52,653 nucleotides of DNA from Candidatus Falkowiibacteriota bacterium (GTDB lineage Bacteria > Patescibacteriota > Patescibacteriia > UBA11705 > JABHMO01), in assembly GCA_016214755.1 (NCBI GenBank), contig JACRNX010000040.1, positions 1-52,653 on the forward strand. The letters run 5' to 3'. Of the stretch, positions 32,450-42,077 are shown piece by piece. Position numbers and translations under genes: made by a program. Under the pieces are notes generated by a model. The model searched no databases, had not been told where the DNA came from, and worked only from the letters and a program-made list of their open reading frames with translations. Each line of letters starts with the position of its first letter. Position 1 is the stretch's first letter.

Positions 32450-35056
32450 ATGGCGAGTAATTTCACGCAAATCTTGCCTATTTTTTGGAGTAAACTGAAA
32501 AAAGCAGCCCAGTTTGCCAAGTTTTTGTTTTTGCCGCGACATCGAGCGCATAAAGTCGTCTTGATTTTTATTATTGTATTCGCCATTTTTTTCATAAGTA
32601 GCGGTGTTTACGCCGCTGCTGGCGGCGACTTGGCAATTCCCGGTCTTGATTGGTTATTTAGTTTTCTTGCTCGTCTGTTGTGGGGAATCGCTTACATGCT
32701 GGGCTGGATCGCAATGAAACTGTTCGCTTTGCTAATTGTATTTTGTTCATATAATGATTTCGTCACTTCAGCGGCTGTGAACAAGGGTTGGGTGTTGACG
32801 CGGGACATTTCCAATCTCTTTTTTGTCTTGGTGCTTTTAGTGATTGCTTTTTGCCAGATATTGCATGTCGAAAAATATAAATTACAGCAGATATTGCCGA
32901 CGCTTCTGATCGCGGCCGTGCTGGTGAATTTCAGCAAATTAATCTGCGCCTTAATGATTGATTTCGCGCAAGTGGTGATGATGACGTTTGTCAATGGTTT
33001 CGCGGCTACAGCTGGCGCGAATTTGATCAATGGATTAGGGTTAACGAAAGTAATGCAAATGGACAGTTCGAGTGTGGACAGCGCGAGCAAATTAACCGGT
33101 CTTGAAGTTTTTTTAGCAATGTCGCTTGGAATTTTTGTTATATTAGTGGTGATTATTGTTACTTTTTTCATACTTTTACTGATTGTCTTGCGGATTGTTA
33201 GTTTATGGGTGTTGATCGTTCTATCTCCGTTCGCGTTTGTTTTGGAAGCAGTGCCAGTTGGCGGGCTGAAAGAAAAAGCGGCAAAATGGTGGTCAACATT
33301 CGGCCGGACAGTCGCGATTGGTCCGATAATGGCGTTTTTTCTTTGGTTGAGCTTGGCAGTAATGGCCAATCCCGAGGAAACAATTAAAATTGAATCAGAC
33401 GCAATTGAGGCAAAATCAAAAGGCGCAGTGACGACTAAAATGTCTTATATCAACAATTTAGCGCAGTCGGCAATCGGATTAGCGATGTTAATGGCTGGTT
33501 TAATGGCCGCGCAGGAAGCTGGCGGAATAATTGGCGGCGCGGCTGGAAAAATGAAAGCATGGACGGAAACAGCGGCGAAGGGAGTGGCGGGGAAAATGAG
33601 CGGTTATTCCGCAGTCGCTACCCGGGCAAAAGCGGTTTATGGCGGCTACGCGGCGGCGAGAAAAACAGCGATAGAAGCAAAGATGGCTAGTTACGCGGGA
33701 TTTGGCGCGAAAACTTTTGCTAAAAAAGAGGGAGCGGTTGGTGTAGCGAAGGAAGTTGCGGCGGCGCCAATAATAGCAGGCGCCAAAGCTACGAGAGTGC
33801 CAGCGATAGCCGCTAAATTAGCAGGAAAAGTGGCTGGCGGAATCGGTGGATTTAAGGAAAAAGTGGCTGGATCAAAAGTTGGAAAATGGGTTGCAGAAAC
33901 ATCAGCTGGCGTCGGCACTATGGAGGAAATAACTGTTGATAGAATAAGAAAAGGGGAATTTGAACGCAAACGAAAGGAGGGAGGAGAATTGCTCGCGGCC
34001 AGGGGCATTAAAGATGAAAAGGATTTAGAGACGGCGATGATGGATGATAAACAACCGAAGAATTTGCGAGCGGCGGCAGCAATGAAGTTGGCGGAGGATG
34101 GCAAATTGAAAGATGAAAAACAAGTCGAGGCCGCGAGGAAATTAGTGAAAGGCGACCGCGACGGAGAAAAGATATTGCAGGATAATATAGAAAAACATAA
34201 CGCGCATTTAGCGATGGATATAAGTATTGATAAACCAGACCAGACCGCGGACGAACGGGCAAAAAATCAGGAAAATCGTGATAAAATGGCGGAAAAGATT
34301 CGGACAGGAAAAGTTGATATTGCCGGACAAGGCCCGACCGCGCTTCAAAACGCTGATTTATTGCAGATCGCCATGCAAGCGCTTGGGCCAAAGATTTTGG
34401 CTAACAAATTAGGCGATGCTTCGAAGAAGAACGCGGCTAATAGAACCGCGGTAAATAGTGGAGTTAGCAGGTTGGCGGCGGCGGAGCACAAAAGAATCGA
34501 GGCGATGCCAAAGGGAAATCCAGACGGAAACCCAGAGGAGAAAGCGCAACATGAGGCACAAGCGACTGAAAGAAAAAATATCCAAAGCATGGTAGCGAAT
34601 GTTACCAATAATTTAAATTTAGCGTTTGGCAAAAGAAACGAAAATGGGGAAGCGATTGATACTGATGGTAAAAAGATTGAAATAGGAGATGAGAAGGGGA
34701 AAGCGATAGCAATTGACGATTCCCAAGCAGACGCAATGAAAAGCCATATCGCTCGAATGTCGCCGAAACAGTTGGCCGGCATAGATTTGCAGGAGGACGC
34801 TTTATCTCATATCGCGCAACATGTCAAAAAGACGCAGCTGGAAAATTTAGCGAGCTCAAACGAAGAAAACGCTATCCCTAATTTAGAAAAAATCATTGAT
34901 AAGGCAATGGACAAAAATCAGGAATTAATAGCAAAAATCGCAAGCAGTGAAAAAGTGATGGGCGCGATCAGTAGTCAATTGACGGACAGGATAAAGCACA
35001 GAATGGAATTGGCGGCGGAAGCAGAAAAAAGAGCAGCTAAATCAAAAAAAACGTAA
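32450..35056 (+). CDS. Polytopic membrane protein of a type IV secretion-like system (VirB6/TrbL-like) with a long soluble tail
   Basis: The 868-residue protein starts with a membrane segment (VVLIFIIVFAIFFISSGVYA) and has about seven more up to residue 350, including FVLVLLVIAFCQIL, IFVILVVIIVTFFILLLIVL and VAIGPIMAFFLWLSLAV. The remaining 500 residues are Ala/Lys/Glu-rich, soluble and largely helical. The layout resembles VirB6/TrbL-type channel proteins of type IV secretion. It is the first gene of a cluster with PrgI, a TraC-like protein and VirB4, which supports that reading. The family assignment is by architecture and context, not a diagnostic motif. Confidence 0.65.
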   Translation: MASNFTQILPIFWSKLKKAAQFAKFLFLPRHRAHKVVLIFIIVFAIFFISSGVYAAAGGDLAIPGLDWLFSFLARLLWGIAYMLGWIAMKLFALLIVFCSYNDFVTSAAVNKGWVLTRDISNLFFVLVLLVIAFCQILHVEKYKLQQILPTLLIAAVLVNFSKLICALMIDFAQVVMMTFVNGFAATAGANLINGLGLTKVMQMDSSSVDSASKLTGLEVFLAMSLGIFVILVVIIVTFFILLLIVLRIVSLWVLIVLSPFAFVLEAVPVGGLKEKAAKWWSTFGRTVAIGPIMAFFLWLSLAVMANPEETIKIESDAIEAKSKGAVTTKMSYINNLAQSAIGLAMLMAGLMAAQEAGGIIGGAAGKMKAWTETAAKGVAGKMSGYSAVATRAKAVYGGYAAARKTAIEAKMASYAGFGAKTFAKKEGAVGVAKEVAAAPIIAGAKATRVPAIAAKLAGKVAGGIGGFKEKVAGSKVGKWVAETSAGVGTMEEITVDRIRKGEFERKRKEGGELLAARGIKDEKDLETAMMDDKQPKNLRAAAAMKLAEDGKLKDEKQVEAARKLVKGDRDGEKILQDNIEKHNAHLAMDISIDKPDQTADERAKNQENRDKMAEKIRTGKVDIAGQGPTALQNADLLQIAMQALGPKILANKLGDASKKNAANRTAVNSGVSRLAAAEHKRIEAMPKGNPDGNPEEKAQHEAQATERKNIQSMVANVTNNLNLAFGKRNENGEAIDTDGKKIEIGDEKGKAIAIDDSQADAMKSHIARMSPKQLAGIDLQEDALSHIAQHVKKTQLENLASSNEENAIPNLEKIIDKAMDKNQELIAKIASSEKVMGAISSQLTDRIKHRMELAAEAEKRAAKSKKT

Positions 35057-35125
35057 GAAAAGGGATTAAGAGCGATATAAAAGATGAGTGGCAGACATAA
35101 AAATTTAGGTTATTGAGTTTATGTT

Positions 35126-36703
35126 ATGGCGGAAGAAAAAACAAAAGCACAACAAAGTTCAAGCAACAAACGTAATTTGCCGGAGACGATTGAATTGATA
35201 TTAAGAGCAGATTTTGGCGCAGAAACAAATCTTCAAATTGCCCGTGATTTTGAATTAACGATTGGACAGTTGGCGGAGATGACGATTTTAGTTGGCAAGA
35301 TATTTAAGAAAGAGTCGTCTGTCGTCAACTTGGAAAAAGAGGTTCAAGGATTATTGCAGTTGGATGAAGTTAAGGCGAAAAAAGTGGCGTTGGAAATTTG
35401 CGGCAAGCGGCTGTTGGTTTGCGATAAAGATTGGTTCGGAGGAGAAGTTGAGAAAAAAATAACAGCATTGGGCGGCAGTCCGGAAAATTATCAGGATTTC
35501 GTTAAACAATATCTAACCGCTGTTGAAGAAGAAAAATTAGCGGCAAAGCTGGTGCTGGAAGATGAAAAAAGAGCGGAAGAAGAAAAACAAAGAGAAATGA
35601 TTGAGGCCGAACAAAAAAAAGCGGAAGCGTTTTTGAAAGACCCGGAAGCGGAAAAACGTTCGGCGAAAACCGTTTTTGCCAATTATTTGAAGGATATTTT
35701 GAGTTCAAGCAATTATCATTTAAAAATTGAATTAAACGTTCGGTTAATAACATTGCTTTTGCAAGATGAAAAAGACAAAATTTTTCAAAAGGAATTGTTG
35801 GACGTTATGTACGAAAACAAGGAAGGACTGTCGAAAGATAAAATTTTACTTGGCACCGAAAAAGCAGAGCCGACGATCGGCAATTGGCTGCGCGATTATG
35901 TTAGTTTTGTGAGAATTGAAGAAGTGGCGAGCGCCATAAAACGGGCGCGATATTTCACCGAAACCGCCAATGTTAAAACATTAAATCCGGACGAAAAAAG
36001 GCTACTGGAAGATTTGCTAAAATTGTTCACCGCGGTCAAAAATTTTTATGAAAACGCCAGTAAAATGGATTTAGCTGATATTTATATTTTTCCATTTTCC
36101 GACGAAGAACAGCAGGCGTTTCTGAAAGAAGTTGAGGAGAGCGCGGAGTCGGCAGCGGAAAAAAGCGTCGGAGTCGCTCCTGATTATGAAAAGACGCTGG
36201 GCGAGGCGGAAGCTATTGATATTGTCGGTTTATATCGTGATAAGCCCGCTGACCGCGAAAAAATTGACGCGGAAAAAGCGAAAATCAAACAAGCGACGCG
36301 TCAAGAATACGACAAAATCGCCGATTGGTTGGAAAACGCGATTCGTTTGCGCAAAAAACATTTGACTTTGGCCTGCCTCGAACTGCTGGCTGAAATCGGC
36401 GCGCTCGATAATATCATCGCGGCTGATAAACGTTATCAGGAATTGCTTTTGGGTTATTACAAACGAAACGGTTTGGCAGAGCGCGCTGGCGCGTTCAAAA
36501 ATGACCCAAACAATGTTAAATATGTTCAAGATTTTTTGAAGTTTATTTATTTGGAGCGATTGGGAATGAGTGAAAACGAGGGCGCGCGCGTTGCCGCCAA
36601 TATGTCCGAGCTTTTTCAGCTGAAAGGGATGGCTGAATACGGAGGAATGGCTTATTTGGATTTGGCGGACAATAAGTTCAAATGGGCGGAAATAAGTTTG
36701 TAA
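35126..36703 (+). CDS. Hypothetical helical protein in the secretion-like operon
   Basis: The 525-residue acidic protein has no signal peptide or membrane span. Residues about 130-175 form a Glu/Lys-rich coiled coil (VEEEKLAAKLVLEDEKRAEE). The C-terminal half is helical (for example NAIRLRKKHLTLACLELLAE). I recognise no family. It lies between the polytopic channel protein and the PrgI-type gene with a 69-bp gap, so it is likely a cytoplasmic component of the same system. Confidence 0.6.
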   Translation: MAEEKTKAQQSSSNKRNLPETIELILRADFGAETNLQIARDFELTIGQLAEMTILVGKIFKKESSVVNLEKEVQGLLQLDEVKAKKVALEICGKRLLVCDKDWFGGEVEKKITALGGSPENYQDFVKQYLTAVEEEKLAAKLVLEDEKRAEEEKQREMIEAEQKKAEAFLKDPEAEKRSAKTVFANYLKDILSSSNYHLKIELNVRLITLLLQDEKDKIFQKELLDVMYENKEGLSKDKILLGTEKAEPTIGNWLRDYVSFVRIEEVASAIKRARYFTETANVKTLNPDEKRLLEDLLKLFTAVKNFYENASKMDLADIYIFPFSDEEQQAFLKEVEESAESAAEKSVGVAPDYEKTLGEAEAIDIVGLYRDKPADREKIDAEKAKIKQATRQEYDKIADWLENAIRLRKKHLTLACLELLAEIGALDNIIAADKRYQELLLGYYKRNGLAERAGAFKNDPNNVKYVQDFLKFIYLERLGMSENEGARVAANMSELFQLKGMAEYGGMAYLDLADNKFKWAEISL

Positions 36704-36809
36704 TCAGTAATCCGTAACTTGTAATTCGTAATTTCACAGAGAGAACGGTAAATGAGTATTGATTGTTACTGATCCTTTTACAGTTTTCTGATTATTGATT
36801 ACGAAATTT

Positions 36810-38078
36810 ATGGCCAACGGCTACATTTTAATAAAAGATAAAGACGGCAAACTAAAGTATTACAAAGACGGAGGATTTTTTAGCGTTGAAGAAATTGAGC
36901 GGGCGCGGCAGAGCGAATCAGCATCAAGCGCCGCGAGAAAAAAAGAATTGAAGCCGATCATGACGTACGAGCAGAAAAAAGAAAAACCGCGAATTGAATC
37001 AGCGATAAAGGCAGGGACAACCCCCAATCTGGCCGACGTCAAAAACGTAAGGACAATCCCCGCCGCTGGCGAGGTAAACCTTGGGTTGTCCGCCGTCAAA
37101 TCGAAAAAGATAGGGACAGCTCTCGAGCTGTCCGCTATAAAGGTTTCGAGGGAATCGTTTGAAATCGAGCATCTTCAGGAAGATACGGCACTTTCAGGAC
37201 AGCGCGAAGAAGACCAAAAATTGGTAGAAAAGCATGTGGAAAGCGTGATCAATAAATTGAAAATTCAGTTTAACGACGAAAAAATAAAAGCGAGGTTCAG
37301 CAATTTACTAATGACTTTTTTTCGCGGCGTCCGGACGGAAAAGGAATTGGAATATATTTTAGGAATGCCAAAAGTGAGCGGTGGATTGGAAGTGCCGAAG
37401 GAAAAAATCGGCATTATCTTAATCATTCTTCGAGAGGAAAAGGAAAGTATTTTCAAAGAGAGGCGCGGTTTAGCCGGAAAAAAAATTGAAATTCAGCCAA
37501 TAATGGATCCGAGCCGCGAATTGGAGCCGCCGCCGCCCGTAGTGCGAAAGGAATCCTCCGTTCAGGACGCGCCATTAGATAAACTTGCGCGAGCGCTTGA
37601 ACAAGGTGAGTCCGTCGAACCCCTCGAACGAGATAAAAAGTTGAGCCCGATCCCGGCCATCGTTCGCCGCATTGTCGAAAAGCCACTGGCGGGGAAAGCG
37701 TTAAATATATCCGGCGATAGACCGCGTGTCGAAAATTTTGGATCAGAAAGAAAATTGATCGGCCCGATTGAAGAATTGGGTGAAATGAATTTGGAGAATA
37801 TGCGCCGGCTTGGAAAAAACGTTGAACAAATTCTGTCGGCTTTGATGGAGAAATTCGCTGTTTTGGCCGAGCAATCGTTAGTAAAAAAAATGGAAGGCGT
37901 TAAACAGTGGAAAATTTCACCGTTGTTTCGTCTGTACGCGGCCATGACCATGCAAGCCATAAAAGAGCGGAAGCCAATCGCGAAAATCATTGAGGAGCGC
38001 CAAATAAAAAACGAAAAAAGTTTGACTTTGAGCGAGTATGAAATGATGGGCAGGATCAGTCGAAGATTGAGTGAATAA
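36810..38078 (+). CDS. Hypothetical protein in the secretion-like operon, with in-frame palindromic repeats
   Basis: The 422-residue cytoplasmic protein begins MANGYILIKDKDGKLKYYKD. I chose the ATG at 36810 over an in-frame TTG at 36795. Residues about 70-110 are encoded by two palindromic repeats inserted in frame: GGACAACCCCCAA ... TTGGGTTGTCC (37017-37091) and TAGGGACAGCTCTCGAGCTG (37111-37134). The central helical region (LVEKHVESVINKLKIQFNDE ... ARFSNLLMTFFRGVRTEKEL) and the C-terminal EMMGRISRRLSE are better conserved-looking. Family unknown; the position suggests an accessory role in the type IV-like system. The gap 36704-36809 has only GTAATCCGTAAC-type words. Confidence 0.6.
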   Translation: MANGYILIKDKDGKLKYYKDGGFFSVEEIERARQSESASSAARKKELKPIMTYEQKKEKPRIESAIKAGTTPNLADVKNVRTIPAAGEVNLGLSAVKSKKIGTALELSAIKVSRESFEIEHLQEDTALSGQREEDQKLVEKHVESVINKLKIQFNDEKIKARFSNLLMTFFRGVRTEKELEYILGMPKVSGGLEVPKEKIGIILIILREEKESIFKERRGLAGKKIEIQPIMDPSRELEPPPPVVRKESSVQDAPLDKLARALEQGESVEPLERDKKLSPIPAIVRRIVEKPLAGKALNISGDRPRVENFGSERKLIGPIEELGEMNLENMRRLGKNVEQILSALMEKFAVLAEQSLVKKMEGVKQWKISPLFRLYAAMTMQAIKERKPIAKIIEERQIKNEKSLTLSEYEMMGRISRRLSE

Positions 38079-38098
38079 ATGTTTTAGCTTTGCGTTAA

Positions 38099-38195
38099 GG
38101 TCATTGCAAGAAGCCTCGACATACGTCGGGGCGACGAAGCAATCTCATGCCATATAGTCTCGGGATTGCTTCGTCGTTTCTCTCCTCGCAATGAC
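38099..38195 (+). repeat. TCATTGCGAGGAG-type palindromic repeat inside the operon
   Basis: GTCATTGCAAGAAGCC, CGACATACGTCGGGGCGACG, AAGCAATCTCATGCC, GATTGCTTCGTCG and CTCCTCGCAATGAC. It sits between the hypothetical gene and the PrgI gene. Confidence 0.85.
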
Positions 38196-38212
38196 AAATC
38201 AACATTTAGAGT

Positions 38213-38647
38213 ATGTACCAATTCCTCGTGCCGCAATTCATCGAAGTCGAGGATAAAATTTTAGGGCCGATCACGACCCGGCAGTTTGTTTTACTTTTAG
38301 CTGGCGGGTTGATTTGCTTTGTTCTGTATCGTCTACTGAGTTTCGCTTACTTCGCGTTCTTCGCGTTTTTTGTGCTGGCGGTGGATTTGATTGTGGCGTT
38401 CGCGAGAGTGAACGGCCGGCCAGTGCATTTTTTTCTTTTGAATTTTTTACAGACCGCGAAACGTGCGAAACTGCGAATTTGGAATCGCGAATCCTACGTA
38501 CACCTTGTTCGGGAAATCGAAAGCGGCATCCAGGAAAAGAAGCGGGAAATAGCGAAAAAAGCGGCCATTTCCGGCTCGCGGTTGCGCGACCTCGCGATTG
38601 TCGTTAATACCGGCGGGGTGTATCAAGGGGAGGAAATAAATGAGTAA
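38213..38647 (+). CDS. PrgI family protein
   Basis: The 144-residue protein has the PrgI signature: VPQFIEVEDKILGPITTRQF, then two membrane segments (LLLAGGLICFVLYRLL and AYFAFFAFFVLAVDLIVAFA), then RVNGRPVHFFLLNFLQT. In Gram-positive conjugation systems PrgI is a small inner-membrane component, comparable to VirB3. It directly precedes the TraC-like and VirB4 genes, as is common in Patescibacteria. Confidence 0.88.
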   Translation: MYQFLVPQFIEVEDKILGPITTRQFVLLLAGGLICFVLYRLLSFAYFAFFAFFVLAVDLIVAFARVNGRPVHFFLLNFLQTAKRAKLRIWNRESYVHLVREIESGIQEKKREIAKKAAISGSRLRDLAIVVNTGGVYQGEEINE

Positions 38648-38685
38648 CGCGCAACGCGTAATGCGTAACGCGCAATTAGAATTAT

Positions 38686-39363
38686 ATGCAAAGCGCAAAA
38701 TTAGCGGGCAATAAAATTTCGCAATCAACGCAGTTATTTTTAGACATCGCGGAAATAAAAGCTGACACCGTGATAATGAAAGACGGAACGCTTCGGGCGG
38801 TGCTGATGACGTCCAGCGTGAACTTCGCTCTTAAATCCGAGGATGAACAAAGGGCGCTGGTTTCGTCCTATGTCACGTTTTTGAATTATTTAAATTTTCC
38901 AATTCAAATCGCCATTCAATCGAGAAAATTAGACATCGAGCATTACATGGGAAAAATCGAAGAATCAGAAAGGACCTTGACGAACGAGCTTTTAAAACGG
39001 CAGATAGTGGATTATAAAAGATTCGTCAAAGAGTTGGTGGAAATGAATAATATCATGACAAAAAATATTTTTATCGTTATTCCTTACAGTCCGCTTGAAA
39101 GCAAAAAAGGGGGATTTTGGGCGAAATTGGCGTCGGTTTTCACTCCCGCCAGAGTGATACGGCTGAAACAAGAAATGTTTGACAAATATTCTCATGAGCT
39201 TGAAATGCGGGTCAACCATGTGGTCATGAACATCGCCGCTTTGGGAATCACGGCGCCGAGGTTAGACACGCAAAGTTTAATCGAGCTTTATTACAATGTG
39301 TACAATCCGGCCATCGCGCAATATCAAAAGTTGGGCAACATCGAGAAGTTGATGGTTGAATAG
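38686..39363 (+). CDS. TraC-like / VirB4 N-terminal domain protein
   Basis: The 225-residue protein resembles the N-terminal part of VirB4/TraC ATPases. It has STQLFLDIAEIKADTVIMKD, then LRAVLMTSSVNFALKSEDEQ and YVTFLNYLNFPIQIAIQSRK. A helical part with IVIPYSPLE follows, and it ends at a domain boundary without Walker motifs. It likely docks with the true ATPase encoded next. The 38-bp gap to PrgI is filled by TAACGCGCAACGCG-type words. Confidence 0.75.
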   Translation: MQSAKLAGNKISQSTQLFLDIAEIKADTVIMKDGTLRAVLMTSSVNFALKSEDEQRALVSSYVTFLNYLNFPIQIAIQSRKLDIEHYMGKIEESERTLTNELLKRQIVDYKRFVKELVEMNNIMTKNIFIVIPYSPLESKKGGFWAKLASVFTPARVIRLKQEMFDKYSHELEMRVNHVVMNIAALGITAPRLDTQSLIELYYNVYNPAIAQYQKLGNIEKLMVE

Positions 39364-39429
39364 CATAAATAAATTTTAATTCCTAATTTTTGATCTATTA
39401 TCTTTTATCCATTATTTTGGATTTAATAT

Positions 39430-41316
39430 ATGTTCAAACCATCGGATATTAACAAAAAGAGCAAATCAATTTTTGATTGGGGCAAAAAACCGTCCGTGAC
39501 GGAAACAGAGAAATTGAAGCAAGCGGAAGCGGATTCCGCGCTCGAACAGGTGACTGTTGAAGAAGAAAAAAGGTTTCGCCGCGGGATTACCTCGGTGCTC
39601 GATATCGTCGCGCCGGCGGCGCTCGAAGTAAAGCCGGACCACGTGCGGCTGGGCGAGATGTGCGTGCGGACATTGTTCGTCTTGGGCTATCCGCGCTATA
39701 TCACTATCGGCTGGTTCGCGCCGATTATCAATTACAACGCCACTTTGGACGTTAGCATGTTTTTTTATCCGATGGCGTCGCCGGTGGTTTTGAAACAACT
39801 ACGAAACAAGGTCGGCATTCTGCAGGCGCAATTATCTTCGGACGCGGAAAAAGGCGCGCCGCGCGATCCTTTGCGCGAAACCGCTCTCCGCGACATCGAA
39901 AAATTGCGCGACGATTTGACGCAGGGAATAGAAAAATTTTTTCAATTTTCACTTTATATTTCGCTTTATGAAAAAGACCTGAAAGCGTTGGATATTCTCA
40001 CCGAAGACATTGAAGCGGCGCTGGGCACGCGTTCGATTATTTCCAAGCGGGTGTTTTACCAATCCGAACAGGGATATAATTCCACCGTACCGCTCTGCAA
40101 CGACGAACTGATGATTTCCGCGAACTTGAATTCATCGCCCATCGCTTCTTCTTTTCCGTTTATTTCTTCGGATCTGACGACAGACGAAGGCGTTCTATTC
40201 GGCGTCAATCAGCATAATAACAGTTTGATTTTGTTTGACCGTTTTTCTTTGCCTAACGGCAATTGCTGCGTGTTCGCCACTTCCGGCGCCGGCAAGAGCT
40301 TCGCTATCAAGCTGGAAGTTTTGCGTTCAATGATGATGGGCACGGACGTGATCATTATTGACCCGGAGCGCGAATATAAAAATTTGTGCGACGCGGTCGG
40401 CGGCACGTACATCAACATTTCGCTGAATTCTGACAGCAAGATTAATCCTTTTGATTTGCCGCGCAAAATCGGCGACATGTCAACCGCTGATATTATCAGA
40501 AGCGCGATTATTACTTTGAAAGGTTTGATGCGGATAATGCTTGGTAAAATGACTTTTCAAGAGGATTCGCTCATGGATAACACCTTAAAAGAGACATATG
40601 CCAAAAAAGATATCACCGCCGAGTCGGATTTGGAGAAAATCGAACCGCCGATCATGCAGGATTTGTATGACGTGCTGGAAGGCATGGAGGGCGGCAGGGA
40701 TTTGGCTTTGCGCTTGCAAAAGTACACCACCGGAACGTTCTCGGGATTGACTAACGCGTACACCAATGTTGACGTCACTAACCAGTTAGTGGTTTTTAGC
40801 GTCCGTGACTTGGAGGACGAGCTCCGGCCAGTGGCGATTTACAATATCGTCAATTACATTTGGAATGTCGTCCGTTCGGAAATGAAAAAGCGGATTTTGG
40901 TGATTGACGAGGCCTGGTGGCTGATGCAACACGAGGACTCGGCGAAGTTTATCCACGCTTTGGTTAAACGTTGTCGAAAGTATTATCTTGGCGTGACGAC
41001 AATTACCCAGGATGTTAATGATTTTTTGCTTTCGCAATACGGCCAATCAATCGTCACGAACTCCGCTTTGCGGATTTTGTTCAAGCAGTCAACGGCGTCC
41101 ATTGATTTGATACAAAAAGTTTTCAAATTGACCGAGGGCGAAAAATATCTGTTGCTGGAAACACCGGTGGGAGAAGGAATATTTTTCGCCGGCGATCGGC
41201 ATGCGGCGATTCGCGTGGTGGCTTCGCCGCAGGAGACGCGGCTCATTACCACCGACCCGCGCCAGCTTTTGGAATTGGAGAAGCAGGGGCAGAAAGAAGC
41301 GGAGGACAGGTTGTAG
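39430..41316 (+). CDS. virB4: VirB4 family type IV secretion ATPase
   Basis: The 628-residue protein is the motor ATPase of the cluster. Its own N-terminal domain ends near residue 270. The P-loop FATSGAGKSFAIK (Walker A) is near residue 285-292 and ILVIDEAWWLMQ (Walker B) near residue 490-500. TTITQDVNDFLLSQYGQSIV and ALRILFKQS are the usual downstream motifs. It powers substrate transfer or pilus assembly at the inner membrane. Neither VirD4 nor a relaxase is present here, so DNA uptake or protein export is as likely as conjugation. Confidence 0.92.
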   Translation: MFKPSDINKKSKSIFDWGKKPSVTETEKLKQAEADSALEQVTVEEEKRFRRGITSVLDIVAPAALEVKPDHVRLGEMCVRTLFVLGYPRYITIGWFAPIINYNATLDVSMFFYPMASPVVLKQLRNKVGILQAQLSSDAEKGAPRDPLRETALRDIEKLRDDLTQGIEKFFQFSLYISLYEKDLKALDILTEDIEAALGTRSIISKRVFYQSEQGYNSTVPLCNDELMISANLNSSPIASSFPFISSDLTTDEGVLFGVNQHNNSLILFDRFSLPNGNCCVFATSGAGKSFAIKLEVLRSMMMGTDVIIIDPEREYKNLCDAVGGTYINISLNSDSKINPFDLPRKIGDMSTADIIRSAIITLKGLMRIMLGKMTFQEDSLMDNTLKETYAKKDITAESDLEKIEPPIMQDLYDVLEGMEGGRDLALRLQKYTTGTFSGLTNAYTNVDVTNQLVVFSVRDLEDELRPVAIYNIVNYIWNVVRSEMKKRILVIDEAWWLMQHEDSAKFIHALVKRCRKYYLGVTTITQDVNDFLLSQYGQSIVTNSALRILFKQSTASIDLIQKVFKLTEGEKYLLLETPVGEGIFFAGDRHAAIRVVASPQETRLITTDPRQLLELEKQGQKEAEDRL

Positions 41317-41475
41317 GTGGTAGGGCGTAGTGAGTAGATTATAGAGCCGGTAAAAAGTAGAACAGCGAGGCAAACTATCTCGAAAAATTCAAAGCACAAA
41401 GCTCATAGTTTCCCTGCGGGATTTATTTGAGGCAAATTGAAATTTAAACTACAACCTACTCACTACAACCTGTTT
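41313..41475 (+). repeat. GTAGTGAGTAG inverted-repeat unit, third copy
   Basis: ACAGGTTGTAGGTGGTAGGG ... GTAGTGAGTAG at the left and CTACAACCTACTCACTACAA at the right form an imperfect inverted repeat. It overlaps the last codon of VirB4. The interior has CAAAGCTCATAGTTTCCCTG but no T-tailed hairpin. Confidence 0.7.
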
Positions 41476-41507
41476 TGATTTTTCGTTTAAGTTTTAATAT
41501 TAAATTT

Positions 41508-42077
41508 ATGTCCAATCGTCTCAAAATATCATTAATCGTCGCGGCCGGAATCGCAGCGATAATTATAATTATTTTGTTTTTCTTTTCTGAAAATCAGTCT
41601 GAACTGACAGAAAAAGACCAGTCAAATAATCAAGGAGCGGCGAAAATAGAAAATGAAGCGCCGGTCATTCCCGCGGTCAGCGAAAAAGAGAAACAAGCGT
41701 TTTCCGTGAAAGCGCTCGCCGTCGCGTTTGTCGAACGTTTTGGTTCCTTTTCAAATCAGGCGGACTATTTAAATTTTAAAGAATTATTGACGACCATGAC
41801 TGCGACGATGACGAACTGGGTTCAAAAAACATATATTCCAAAATTGAAAAAAGAGCATCCGGCGGACGGATTTTTTTATTCGATTTCGACCAAGACCGGC
41901 GCGGTGGAAATAATCGAACAAAAAGAGGACTCAATGAAAATTAAAATGTCCGCCATTCGGAAGGAAACGCAAGAAGGGAAAGGCGAACAGGAATTTTTAC
42001 AGGATATAATTTTGGATTTGAAGAAAATAAATAATAACTGGCTGATTGATGGCGCTTATTGGGGAGCAAAAAAATAG
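41508..42077 (+). CDS. Membrane-anchored hypothetical protein
   Basis: The 189-residue protein has one N-terminal membrane span (ISLIVAAGIAAIIIIILFFF) and an extracytoplasmic part of about 160 residues. The latter ends in a strand-rich region (ILDLKKINNNWLIDGAYWG) typical of small NTF2-like or lipocalin-like domains. I recognise no family. The start is the ATG at 41508; an upstream in-frame TTG is less likely. It overlaps comF by 29 bp, so the two are probably co-translated. Confidence 0.6.
   Translation: MSNRLKISLIVAAGIAAIIIIILFFFSENQSELTEKDQSNNQGAAKIENEAPVIPAVSEKEKQAFSVKALAVAFVERFGSFSNQADYLNFKELLTTMTATMTNWVQKTYIPKLKKEHPADGFFYSISTKTGAVEIIEQKEDSMKIKMSAIRKETQEGKGEQEFLQDIILDLKKINNNWLIDGAYWGAKK

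Noticed and set aside
32692-33369. 225-codon minus-strand frame inside the polytopic membrane protein gene
   Set aside because: A shadow of the hydrophobic coding strand with low-complexity composition; the plus-strand gene has promoter and operon context.
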